From assembly GCA_944325595.1 (NCBI GenBank), contig CALVAQ010000006.1, forward strand, positions 1-64,000: a stretch of 64,000 nucleotides of DNA. The letters run 5' to 3'. The position numbers and the translations under genes were made by a program. The DNA comes from Candidatus Gastranaerophilales bacterium (GTDB taxonomy: Bacteria > Cyanobacteriota > Vampirovibrionia > Gastranaerophilales > Gastranaerophilaceae). The notes below the pieces were generated by a model that was not told the DNA's origin, ran no database searches, and saw only the letters and a program-made list of their open reading frames with translations. Below, piece by piece: positions 46,815 to 54,981 of this stretch; positions within the stretch are counted from its first letter, which is position 1, and every line of letters starts with the position of its first letter.

Positions 46815-47897
46815 TTATTCATAAAAATCACTGAATAAAGAGGGCTGTTTCACATCCCAATTTACGCCTGTTTTAACCACTTTTGCAGGTATACCGGCAA
46901 GAATTGTATTGGATTCTTGAAACGGTTTGTTAACAAGACTGTTTGATGCAACAATTGTATTATCAGGTATAACGGCACCTTTGAGAATTGTTGTATTGTA
47001 ACCGAGCCAGACTTTATTGCCTATATTAATATCCTGACCTTTATTTATAATTCTGCCTGTTGCCATATCATAAACTGTATGTGCATCGCTTGTTCTAATA
47101 TACAATTTTTCTGCAAACATACAATTGCTGCCAATCCTTAAAGAAAGATTTGGTTCAAACGTCAAACAAATTTTAGCCCCTATACAATAGAAATTTGCTC
47201 CGGCCTCAAAAACATTATTATCTGCGGACAGATAAAATTCTGAATTTGAAATATATTTAACCGGTCTTTTTATAGAAAAAGAGCAATTGTTCTTACATAC
47301 TATAGAAGTATTTTTAAATTTTGATAAAGAATCTTCATGTAGAATAATTGTATTGCCTGAGCCGAGAAAAGAAATATTCAATCCTCTAATCTTTTTGTTA
47401 TATTCGGTTTTAATGCCAAAATCATCTACTATATAGACAGTGTTGTTCTTTTTTATGTTTTGTACAAGATGTTTTTTTATTTCATGAATATATTTTGTGA
47501 TGTTTAGCATTAAAAACTTACAGAATTTTATATTTTGGGAAATAAAAAATATTTTTGCGTTACAGTTCTTATTTCGAAGATAAAATTTTAATGACGGAAG
47601 AACAGAACTGTATTGCTGTAAACAACAAAGGATAATATCGGGCTTTGCTTTAACAATTTTATCCGGGGTATATATCTTATAATTGTATTCCGTTTCAAGT
47701 TCCGGCAAATCATAGTATTTTACATCCGACACGCCGACTACATTGAAATTATCAAAAGAATAAAGTTCTTTTATCTTTTGAAAAAGCTTGCCTGTTCCGT
47801 ATATTAAAACTCTTTTGTCTTTATACTTTTCAGACAGTCTATCCAGCTGTTTTTTTATTCTGTTTTTATAAATAAAATCTTCTATGCTATCTGTCAT
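46815..47897 (-). CDS. Hexapeptide-repeat acyltransferase with N-terminal Rossmann-like domain
   Basis: 360 aa. Residues 1-115 look like a nucleotide-binding alpha/beta domain (VLIYGTGKLFQKI, then a GVSDVKYYD strand), often seen in sugar-modifying enzymes. From about 160 the protein turns into a left-handed beta-helix and ends in the maltose/galactoside acetyltransferase pattern IGNKVWLGYNTTILKGA...AGIPAKVVK. Such proteins acetylate or otherwise acylate surface sugars. It lies 24 nt after a truncated methyltransferase and close to a repeat island, and has no Shine-Dalgarno sequence stronger than GGGGAG. It is probably a leftover of a surface-glycan cluster. Confidence 0.82.
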   Translation of the reverse strand: MTDSIEDFIYKNRIKKQLDRLSEKYKDKRVLIYGTGKLFQKIKELYSFDNFNVVGVSDVKYYDLPELETEYNYKIYTPDKIVKAKPDIILCCLQQYSSVLPSLKFYLRNKNCNAKIFFISQNIKFCKFLMLNITKYIHEIKKHLVQNIKKNNTVYIVDDFGIKTEYNKKIRGLNISFLGSGNTIILHEDSLSKFKNTSIVCKNNCSFSIKRPVKYISNSEFYLSADNNVFEAGANFYCIGAKICLTFEPNLSLRIGSNCMFAEKLYIRTSDAHTVYDMATGRIINKGQDINIGNKVWLGYNTTILKGAVIPDNTIVASNSLVNKPFQESNTILAGIPAKVVKTGVNWDVKQPSLFSDFYE

Positions 47898-47921
47898 TAT
47901 TCTATATACTCCCCGAAAAAA

Positions 47922-48428
47922 TTATGTATAAAAAAAGCTTTTTATCCGGTCGATATCAGCAACCTCTACACCAAGTTCGGAACGGACATCTTTTCCCAAA
48001 TTATCAAAATCCATCCCAACATATTCATTTACAATTTTTTCATAATTGTTAAAAAGTATATCCGAAGAAGAATCAAGATTGCTGACTATTGTCAAACCTG
48101 TCGGCGCTGCATCTGCATTATAAATTTTCAGGTCAGGTCTGTATTTTTTTAAAATCAAAATTATTTTAAATACATCTCCTGTCCAAAAATTTGTTGTTCT
48201 GTTTCTCTCAGAAGTAACCTTGTCTCTCGGTACTGTGTCATGCAATACAATAAAAGAATCTTTCGATGCACATCGTTTTTCTATATTAATAAAATCTCTC
48301 AAAACATACTCAAACAAATGCATGCCATCAATAAATTTGTTTCTGAATTTTAAAATCTCTTTTGAGAGCGTATGTTTCTCTTTCTTTGGGTTACTTTCTT
48401 TCTCTTGCTTGAGTCGTAGGCGAGGCAC
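47922..48428 (-). pseudogene. 5'-truncated SAM-dependent methyltransferase
   Basis: The translatable part is about 150 residues. KFIDGMHLFEYVLRDF, then FIVLHDTVPRD, then FWTGDVFKIILIL match the second half of class I methyltransferases linked to glycan clusters ('(F)IDG.H.FEY.LRD...LHD..P'). The SAM-binding N-terminal half is missing. Homology stops near 48375, where the frame runs into the inverted-repeat element at 48390-48491, giving a nonsense basic start. Truncation by insertion or recombination at the repeat island is inferred. Confidence 0.65.
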
Positions 48429-48491
48429 GAGCCGTACGAATCAGGATGCCCTTGTGGTATGCACACGCAATTCAAAGAGAAAGAAAGTAAC
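48390..48491. mobile_element. 102-bp element with perfect 17-bp terminal inverted repeats (MITE-like)
   Basis: GTTACTTTCTTTCTCTT at 48390-48406 is repeated in exact inverse at 48475-48491. The 68-bp interior is non-coding. No clear target duplication is visible. It sits exactly where the methyltransferase loses homology. The mobile nature is inferred from shape only. Confidence 0.45.
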
Positions 48492-48607
48492 ATGTAAAAA
48501 TAAAGATTTAGGTTTTAAAAACAAAGATTTTTGTTTTATCTTCCACCCATTCTTTACCGTAAAGAACGGGTGGAGCCCAAGAAAGCCCGACCTACTGTTA
48601 CATTCAT

Positions 48608-48750
48608 ACAGAAAGTAAATTAAACCAGAGTCTCATAACTCGCAGTCCATATTGTCTTGAAAAATCATAAATGGATAACTAAAATATTGAAAATAATTAC
48701 GGACTGCTCGGACAGATGAGACTAATTGTTGTTTAATTAACTTTCTGTAA
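48608..48750. repeat. Imperfect inverted-repeat element
   Basis: The left arm begins ACAGAAAGTAAATTAAAC and continues through GTCTCAT to GCAGTCC at 48648. The right arm is its inverse from 48701 to 48750 with small insertions. It can form a long hairpin with a loop of about 50 nt. No coding potential. Confidence 0.5.
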
Positions 48751-48780
48751 TTTTTATACAGCACGGAGAAACTTCGTTTC

Positions 48781-48831
48781 TCACTTAGCTTGCCTCTATC
48801 AAAATGATATTTAATCATTTTGACAGAGTTC
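48781..48831 (-). repeat. Leader-type hairpin element, copy 3
   Basis: On the minus strand ACTCTGTC is followed by the perfect stem TCAAAATGAT-TAAAT-ATCATTTTGA and then TAGAGG. The order CTCTG - hairpin with TAAAT loop - AGAGG matches the elements before tRNA-fMet and tRNA-Leu. No tRNA is near this copy. Confidence 0.4.
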
Positions 48832-49327
48832 TTACAAAGGTCGGCATCTTATTGCTTAATTTTAAACAGGTTTCAGAGCGGAGACCTGATGTGGTTTCGG
48901 TTAGAGATTTTTTAATTAAGAACAAAGATTTCTGCTTTATCTTTCACCCGTCCGGAAATCCGCTGTCTTGGATTTCCTTCTCGCTCGAACAGTTTCGCCT
49001 TTTGTGCTTTGCACAAGCCGGCTCAATGTTCTCGCTCCCCGGGTTTCACCCGTCCGGAAATCCGCCTCTTGGATTATTGGCAGTTCAAAAGTTCTTGCAC
49101 TCCGTTTTGATTTGCTTTGCAAATCCCACTCCGCCGAACTTTTTCACAGGTCGGCGTTCCCTCATTTCATTCGGTCAGCCTAGCCAAAATCTGCTCTTGG
49201 ATTATTGGCGTTCACAAGGTTTAGTATTCCGTTTCGAATTTTTATTCTAAAAATTCTTTACTTCATCAACCTTGTTCACATGGCTGTTCGCTCACTTCGT
49301 TCGACTCCACAGCCGCTCAAAATCCGC

Positions 49328-49356
49328 AAAAAAAAAGCTCTAATTTTCATTAGAGC
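49328..49356 (-). terminator. Terminator on the minus strand in the repeat island
   Basis: On the minus strand GCTCTAAT-GAAA-ATTAGAGC is followed by TTTTTTTTT. It is probably the end of transcripts from the calpain-like gene after a long 3' untranslated stretch, or of an unseen small RNA. Confidence 0.75.
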
Positions 49357-49624
49357 AATACTTTTAATAGGAAGGGAAGGTTAGGAAGTTAGTTAGGTAG
49401 GTTAGTTAGTGTGAAAGTGTCTCGTCTATTTTTATGTTTAATTTTTTCTCGTTTTGTTCAATCCGGTGTCGTCTTTTTCGCTTCGAGCCTTCGAAGCTCA
49501 AAGACTCACCTTTTCAATTAGTCGCTCGAAAAATTCTTTCCTATCAAGAATTTTTTTCGGACATTCAATGCTTACATATATATAAAGTATATACAAACTC
49601 CAAAATTTCACCCATGAGTATATA

Positions 49625-49657
49625 CTGTTACATTTCTTTACAAAAGTAACAGTTTTT
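49625..49657 (+). terminator. Terminator-like hairpin facing the protease gene
   Basis: CTGTTAC and GTAACAG pair across a 14-nt loop and are followed by TTTTTTAA on the plus strand. No plus-strand gene lies upstream; it would block transcription leaving the repeat island. Confidence 0.5.
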
Positions 49658-49676
49658 TAATTTACTTGAGTTATTT

Positions 49677-51311
49677 TCATATATTTTCCGATAAGTCTGT
49701 TATTGTAATCTGGTGAAGTCGCCGATAAAAGTCGTCTACACTTATTTCTTTAATTTTTGATGTATCGTGCGGATCGATGAGTCTCACTTTGCCATCTTCT
49801 ATTGAATCAAAACTATATGCGTGATCGTCTTCTGATGACTCATCCAGCGCTACAACTATTAAATTGTTTGGATTATTTATATATTTTTCGAGCAGTGTTT
49901 TATCCAGTTTGCCTTCTTCGTTATTACCGTAATTTTTCCGAATTGTATTTTCAAAACCGCCCAGAGAATATGTCAAGGTCTTTTTGCCTGTTAAAACAGC
50001 AATTGCATTAGAAGCATATCCGCCCTCAAGCTCATACCCTTCTGTGTAATTTAAACCGTTGTCTCCTGTAAAATTAACCGAATTTTTATCTCTGGACATA
50101 TTTTTTGAATCTATTAATTCTCTTCTGTATCTTTCAAATGCCATTTCAATAGCCATTACATCTCTGTCACCAATGGAGAATCTGCCTTCTTTTATTGCAT
50201 TATCAATTTCTTCATTTGTTATTGTATAAATCTTTCCGGCGCCTTTTAAAGTAACGGTTGCATTACCGTTTTCATCAACTTTTAAAATATCTTTGAGTTG
50301 CTCCTGTCCTTTCGGGTCATTTGCCAATTCTTCAATTGCCGCCAAAAGCCAGCAATCACCTATTTTACCCTGTGAAAAATCACCTATAATTCCATCAGCT
50401 TTATTATTTGCCATTTCTATATAACGCTGTGCTTTTCCTGTAATTTCAAAAGTCTTGGTATCAGGATTCCATTTGTACTCTGTTTCAAAGAAATGATAAG
50501 GATCGGAAGGTTCAATATATTTGTTATACACATCTTTTATTGCAGTATCTTTTTTCGCCAATTCTATATTGTACATACGAGCTGTGTATAATCCGTTTTC
50601 GTTCTTTTTACCCAGACCGTAGCGTTCGGATTCATATTTTTCCTGAGTCAATCCGTTACCCCAACAATCATAGTATTTATTTCCGTTTCTTGTATAAGAA
50701 CCGTTTGAAAGAATTTCGGTTATATTGGTTGTTTCAAAGCTATCTGTTTTGCTGTTCCAGGTTACATATTCTTTTTTTATTTCTGTGCCGTTTTCAGTTT
50801 TTACCGGTGTTTCTTTTATATATATATTTTCTTTTGCCGTTTTTTTGTACCCGTAAAAATCTGCAAAAGCATAATGGGCATTAATCTGCGCACCAACACC
50901 TTTAGCATTCAAATTATTTCCGTCCATATATGCAATGGTTTGTTCTTTGTACGGGTCACGGCTTGTTACTTTTTTGTATGTTCCTTCTGAATCAATATAG
51001 TTTCCGTTTGGCAAAACAAGCTGCGGCTTGCCGGTTTTTACAAATTTATTTTTTGTTTCATCCCATTTAAAATATTTATCTTTATTTTCATCATAAAAAT
51101 ATACAGGGATTTCAGTTGGTTTGTAGCCTTTATCTCTTGCTACAAGTTCCATTTCTGAGGGTTCTTTGGGGGATTGAGTATCGGAAATTATATCAGTACC
51201 AAATGTACTGATATTTGTATTTGTATTTGCAGCAACAGAATTTGAGCTTGCGCTATTATATCCGTAAACTGAAATATCCTTTGATGATATATTTAATGAA
51301 AATAAACCCAT
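49677..51311 (-). CDS. Calpain-family (C2) cysteine protease domain protein
   Basis: 544 aa from the ATG at 51311. The C-terminal half has the calpain active-site block QGKIGDCWLLAAIEEL with Cys320, and the second block DDHAYSFDSIEDG...LIDPHD with His497. The third catalytic residue, usually Asn in 'RNPWG', appears to be Asp513. No calcium-binding PEF domain follows. The N-terminal 300 residues contain two similar segments ending in YFKWDETKNKF and EYKWNPDTKTFEITG, suggesting a repeated substrate- or wall-binding module. No signal peptide. Bacterial calpain-like proteins are often secreted or surface-linked; the location here is unknown. Confidence 0.82.
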   Translation of the reverse strand: MGLFSLNISSKDISVYGYNSASSNSVAANTNTNISTFGTDIISDTQSPKEPSEMELVARDKGYKPTEIPVYFYDENKDKYFKWDETKNKFVKTGKPQLVLPNGNYIDSEGTYKKVTSRDPYKEQTIAYMDGNNLNAKGVGAQINAHYAFADFYGYKKTAKENIYIKETPVKTENGTEIKKEYVTWNSKTDSFETTNITEILSNGSYTRNGNKYYDCWGNGLTQEKYESERYGLGKKNENGLYTARMYNIELAKKDTAIKDVYNKYIEPSDPYHFFETEYKWNPDTKTFEITGKAQRYIEMANNKADGIIGDFSQGKIGDCWLLAAIEELANDPKGQEQLKDILKVDENGNATVTLKGAGKIYTITNEEIDNAIKEGRFSIGDRDVMAIEMAFERYRRELIDSKNMSRDKNSVNFTGDNGLNYTEGYELEGGYASNAIAVLTGKKTLTYSLGGFENTIRKNYGNNEEGKLDKTLLEKYINNPNNLIVVALDESSEDDHAYSFDSIEDGKVRLIDPHDTSKIKEISVDDFYRRLHQITITDLSENI

Positions 51312-51496
51312 ACAATATACCCGTATACTCTTACTTATATATATAAAACCCGACAAAAGAACGATATTTCAGTAATCAAAAATATATTTACAATCTTTAC
51401 AATATTTTTAAGCGGAAAATATACTTATTTCATACGATACAGATATTGAATTATTCGCTATAATTGAACAAGGGATAATAGTTTATAGAGAAAATT

Positions 51497-54400
51497 ATGT
51501 TACAAGAAGCTACAAAGATTATTCAGTCGGCATTTCACGACAGTTTTATAAAAAGGTTAAGCCTTTATCTGCACGATTGTGTCAGAGAAGAGGTTCAAAG
51601 TTCCACATTCAGAAACCTAAAACAGGACAAAGACAACAAATGGATTTTTCTTAAAGGCGACGAAAGTTTGTTTTCAAACTTTGATGAACCTTTGTATCTT
51701 GACGGTTCTGACAGTGATTTGACAGAGCTAATGATACAGAGCGAAATGAGCCAGAAAGACAAATATCTGATATACGGTCATCTGTTTCTTGTAGGTAAAA
51801 ATTCCCGTTCAAAAAGAAAAAATGAATTTTTGACACCGCTGTTGTATGCACCATGTCGTCTTGAAAGAGATGGTGTAAATATTGCCTGTACACTGCAGGA
51901 TGATGTATTGTCTCTGAATACAGGTGCACTGACGGCATTAATGAGAAAAAGTGATGATGAAGACGAGATGGAGCAGATGCTCGACGGACTTCTTGAGGTT
52001 GTGCCGGAACTGCCGCTCACACAGGAAAAGCTGGACATCTTTTTAACAACACTAAAATCAATTCTTCCTGATGTCGATATTTCTTTGCAAAATGAAGAAG
52101 ATGATGAAGAAAACAATGTAAAAGATGAGGCAGACAGCTTCTATCACAAAATTGATTCAGAAAATTTAGACGATTTTATAGAAGACACACAAGATTCAAA
52201 ACCTGCGCTAAAACTTGATAAAGTATCGGTTACAAAACAGAATGCAGTAATTTTGACCAAAAGACCTTCTGTTACGGCAGGTGTGCTGCATGAACTCACC
52301 CAGATTGCGGAAAAGCCAAGCGGTTATTTCAGAGAGTCTGCCTTGTCTGTTGTAAATGAAGAATATTTAAGAGGAATAGGCAAGCTCTTTGACAAAGGGA
52401 ACAAAGAAAAAAAAGAACTCAAAGATTTTGCACCATGCACCCCGCTTTCATTGAGTGACTCACAGGAAGATGTAATCAGAAAAATAGAGCAGAATACTTT
52501 GCTCGCTGTTTACGGACCTCCGGGCACGGGTAAATCACAGACTATTGTAAACCTTGTTGCACATCTTGTCTCACACGGAAAAACAGTTCTTGTTGCTTCA
52601 CGTATGGACAAAGCTGTTGATGTAGTTGCACAAAGGCTTAATGAACTCGGTGCACCTTTTCTTGCACTGCGTGCCGGCAGAATGAATTATCAAAAACAGT
52701 TGAGTTTTCAGCTCCAAGATTTGATTGCAAACAAAGTTGACATAGATACCGGCTTTGAAAATGCAATTCTCGTAGATGTCGACGACATGACAGACCTGCT
52801 CTCGGCTATAAGGGAACTGGAAAACAAATGCGAAAAAATTCTTTCACTCGAAAAGGAATGGCACAATATCATTGAAAAGAAACAATCCCTTGAATCTGAT
52901 TTGGGAACAAGAGAGTATATTAATAAAAAACTAAAAAAAGATGAAGTCGAGCAGATAAAAAAAGTTCTTTCAACAATTGAAAAAAATCTTGAAAAATCAG
53001 GATTATTCACAAATATTTCCAATACATTAAATGCACTGAAGCTGAAAAAGATTTTGAATGTTTCTTCTCTTCCCGCAGACCCGGAGTCTATAATAAGGCT
53101 TTCTCTTGAGCTACAGGCTGAAGAAATGGAATGCGATGCAAGGATTATCGAAACGAGAATACACAAAATCGGAAATATCCATCAGCTTTTATCACAAATA
53201 AAAGACCTTAAGAAAAAGCAGAGAGGTCTTGCTGTTGATATTCTAAAAAATAAAAGAAGAGAATCTCTCAAGGGATTGCTAAGAGACCAGATAAAAAGAC
53301 AAAGACTCATTGTCCACACCAAGGCAATAGTGGAGCGCAAAAAGAATCTTCAAAACAGATTGCTTGAAGAAGAAGATTTCAGACCGCTGCTGGAAGCATT
53401 CCCCTGCTGGTGCGTGACGACATATGCCGTATCCGGTTCATTGCCTATGAAATCAGGACTGTTTGATGTGGCAATTATAGATGAGGCATCTCAGTGCGAT
53501 ATAGCAAGCTGTTTTCCGATATTATTCAGAGCTAAAAAAGCAGTTATAGTCGGGGATGACAAACAGCTTCCGCATTTGTCTTTCCTTGAGAAAGCTAAAG
53601 AACAATCCTTCCTGAGTCAATACAATATACCTGATAAATATCAGCTTATGTGGAGATTCAGAACAAACTCAATGTTTGATTTAGCCAATTATTACTCCAC
53701 AAATCCTGTTTTGCTCGACGAGCATTTCAGAAGCTATTATCCGATTATTCAATTCAGCAATCAGGAATTTTACGGAAACAGAATCCGCATCATGACAAAA
53801 GATTCGGGAACAAATGATGTACTTGAATTGCACAAAGTTCCGGACGGAAAAGTTGACTCCGATGCAACAAGAAATATGCCTGAATGCGAAGCTGTTCTAA
53901 AAAGGGTGCATGAATTGATTCTCGAAGACGAAGGAAATGATGAAAACCCTGTATCTATCGGTATAATTTCACCGTTTAGAGGTCAGGTTGATTTGATATC
54001 CAAAGCATTGAGACAGGTTTTGACAGAAACTACAATAAGAAAACACCAGATAGAAGTCGGTACGGCTCATACTTTTCAGGGTGATGAAAGAGACGTAATG
54101 ATTCTTTCATGGGCTATTGCAGAAAACAGCTTTGTTCAGAGTTTGACATTCCTTCAAAAGCCGAATTTGTTTAATGTAGCAATCACCCGTGCACGAAAAA
54201 AACTCATAAACTTTATTTCACGTGACCCGAAAGGTCTGCCTTCCGGACTATTGAGAGATTATCTTGAATATATAGAAAGATATCTGGATTCAGCAAAAAC
54301 AGATGAATTTCAAAAAAACAAATTCAAAAATTCCTTTGAACAGGAAATCGCTCAAGCTCTTGTTATGGAAGGTCTTGAGGTCAAAGCAGGAATTGAAGCC

Positions 54401-54628
54401 GCAGGAGTAATACCTGATTTGCTTGTAAAAGACGAATATTCTGACTTTGTTGTTGTCGAAATTGACGGTGTTGAAGACTCTCAAAAGTCAAAAATATCCG
54501 ATATGAAAAAACAAACTATACTTGAACGTGCCGGCTACAAAGTTATCAGAATTTCATTCAGAGAATGGCAGCACAGTTCAACTGCCTGTGTTGACAGAGT
54601 AAAAAAGCTTGTTGCGCAGCAAAGTTAG
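51497..54628 (+). CDS. SF1 helicase (UPF1/DNA2-like) with C-terminal PD-(D/E)xK nuclease domain
   Basis: 1043 aa. Walker A is GPPGTGKS (340-347), Walker B IIDEASQC with DEAS at 662-665, followed by VGDDKQLPH. Other SF1 motifs are LMWRFR, ISPFRGQV, GTAHTFQGDERD and VAITRARKK. The last 100 residues look like a Vsr/DUF559-type endonuclease: a glutamate in SFEQEIAQAL, then GVIPDLLV and FVVVEIDG (Asp, Glu-x-Asp), then a lysine-rich helix and AGYKVIRIS. The first 230 residues are acidic and unassigned. Single-gene helicase-nuclease proteins of this kind occur among antiphage defence proteins and in repair. Neighbours give no further clue. The stop overlaps the convergent tagged gene by 4 nt (TTAG). 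Confidence 0.88.
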   Translation: MLQEATKIIQSAFHDSFIKRLSLYLHDCVREEVQSSTFRNLKQDKDNKWIFLKGDESLFSNFDEPLYLDGSDSDLTELMIQSEMSQKDKYLIYGHLFLVGKNSRSKRKNEFLTPLLYAPCRLERDGVNIACTLQDDVLSLNTGALTALMRKSDDEDEMEQMLDGLLEVVPELPLTQEKLDIFLTTLKSILPDVDISLQNEEDDEENNVKDEADSFYHKIDSENLDDFIEDTQDSKPALKLDKVSVTKQNAVILTKRPSVTAGVLHELTQIAEKPSGYFRESALSVVNEEYLRGIGKLFDKGNKEKKELKDFAPCTPLSLSDSQEDVIRKIEQNTLLAVYGPPGTGKSQTIVNLVAHLVSHGKTVLVASRMDKAVDVVAQRLNELGAPFLALRAGRMNYQKQLSFQLQDLIANKVDIDTGFENAILVDVDDMTDLLSAIRELENKCEKILSLEKEWHNIIEKKQSLESDLGTREYINKKLKKDEVEQIKKVLSTIEKNLEKSGLFTNISNTLNALKLKKILNVSSLPADPESIIRLSLELQAEEMECDARIIETRIHKIGNIHQLLSQIKDLKKKQRGLAVDILKNKRRESLKGLLRDQIKRQRLIVHTKAIVERKKNLQNRLLEEEDFRPLLEAFPCWCVTTYAVSGSLPMKSGLFDVAIIDEASQCDIASCFPILFRAKKAVIVGDDKQLPHLSFLEKAKEQSFLSQYNIPDKYQLMWRFRTNSMFDLANYYSTNPVLLDEHFRSYYPIIQFSNQEFYGNRIRIMTKDSGTNDVLELHKVPDGKVDSDATRNMPECEAVLKRVHELILEDEGNDENPVSIGIISPFRGQVDLISKALRQVLTETTIRKHQIEVGTAHTFQGDERDVMILSWAIAENSFVQSLTFLQKPNLFNVAITRARKKLINFISRDPKGLPSGLLRDYLEYIERYLDSAKTDEFQKNKFKNSFEQEIAQALVMEGLEVKAGIEAAGVIPDLLVKDEYSDFVVVEIDGVEDSQKSKISDMKKQTILERAGYKVIRISFREWQHSSTACVDRVKKLVAQQS

Positions 54629-54888
54629 CCTATTTTATTAAATCTAATACCGGCATCTTTGAATATTTGTTCAAAGCCTTTGTCTTCTTTATCTTTGATA
54701 TCAAAGATATAATCCTCTGCACCGACAACACCGCTGCCAAATACCTTTTGAGTCATTTCGGAACTGTTTTTTGAAGCACCTATACCAAATCCCAATGCCA
54801 TTAAATGAGCGGGATTGTTGAGATAAATATCTTCGCCTTTAATCTGGTATTTACTGCCGAAAGAAACGTTATACGGATTTATTTTCAT
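54625..54888 (-). CDS. Very small tagged protein
   Basis: 87 aa with AAGGAG before the ATG. It begins MKINPYNVSFGSKYQ, with the tag at residues 7-12. There is little else: a hydrophobic patch (LMALGFGIGAS) and an acidic end. Because the protein is so short, it is a good object for testing whether the tag alone directs the protein somewhere. Confidence 0.72.
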   Translation of the reverse strand: MKINPYNVSFGSKYQIKGEDIYLNNPAHLMALGFGIGASKNSSEMTQKVFGSGVVGAEDYIFDIKDKEDKGFEQIFKDAGIRFNKIG

Positions 54889-54981
54889 TTTGCACTCCTT
54901 TTTTCAACACTAATGATAACAGCTGAACAATAATTCTTTTGCTGTTTTAGCTGATTATGTTTTACAAATATTAATGATAAA

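Larger units (their letters stand above)
48375..49660. repeat. Non-coding repeat island
   Basis: About 1.2 kb with no credible gene, less AT-rich than its surroundings and packed with repeats. Direct repeats: 48520-48548 with 48921-48949 (26 of 29 identical); 48942-48963 with 49044-49065 (22 of 22); 49066-49081 with 49194-49209 (16 of 16); and TACTGTTACATT near 48594 and 49624. Hairpins include CCACCC-TTCTTTAC / GTAAAGAA-GGGTGG (48544-48574) and many short palindromes around CTTCGTT or CTTTGCA. Near 49370-49410 lies a GTTAG-rich mini-tandem. Open frames here are by-products of the repeats. Confidence 0.75.

Noticed and set aside
48220-48618. 132-codon plus-strand open frame
   Set aside because: Its first half is antisense to the methyltransferase remnant and its second half is repeat DNA; no start signal.
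48804-49250. 148-codon plus-strand open frame in the repeat island
   Set aside because: It reads repeated DNA (the same HPSGNP stretch occurs twice), has no ribosome-binding site and shares the repeated KNKDFCFIFHP translation with the frame at 48220-48618.
49370-49411. CRISPR-like or satellite array of GTTAG units
   Set aside because: Units are only 4-7 nt, irregular and without spacers; a short low-complexity stretch.
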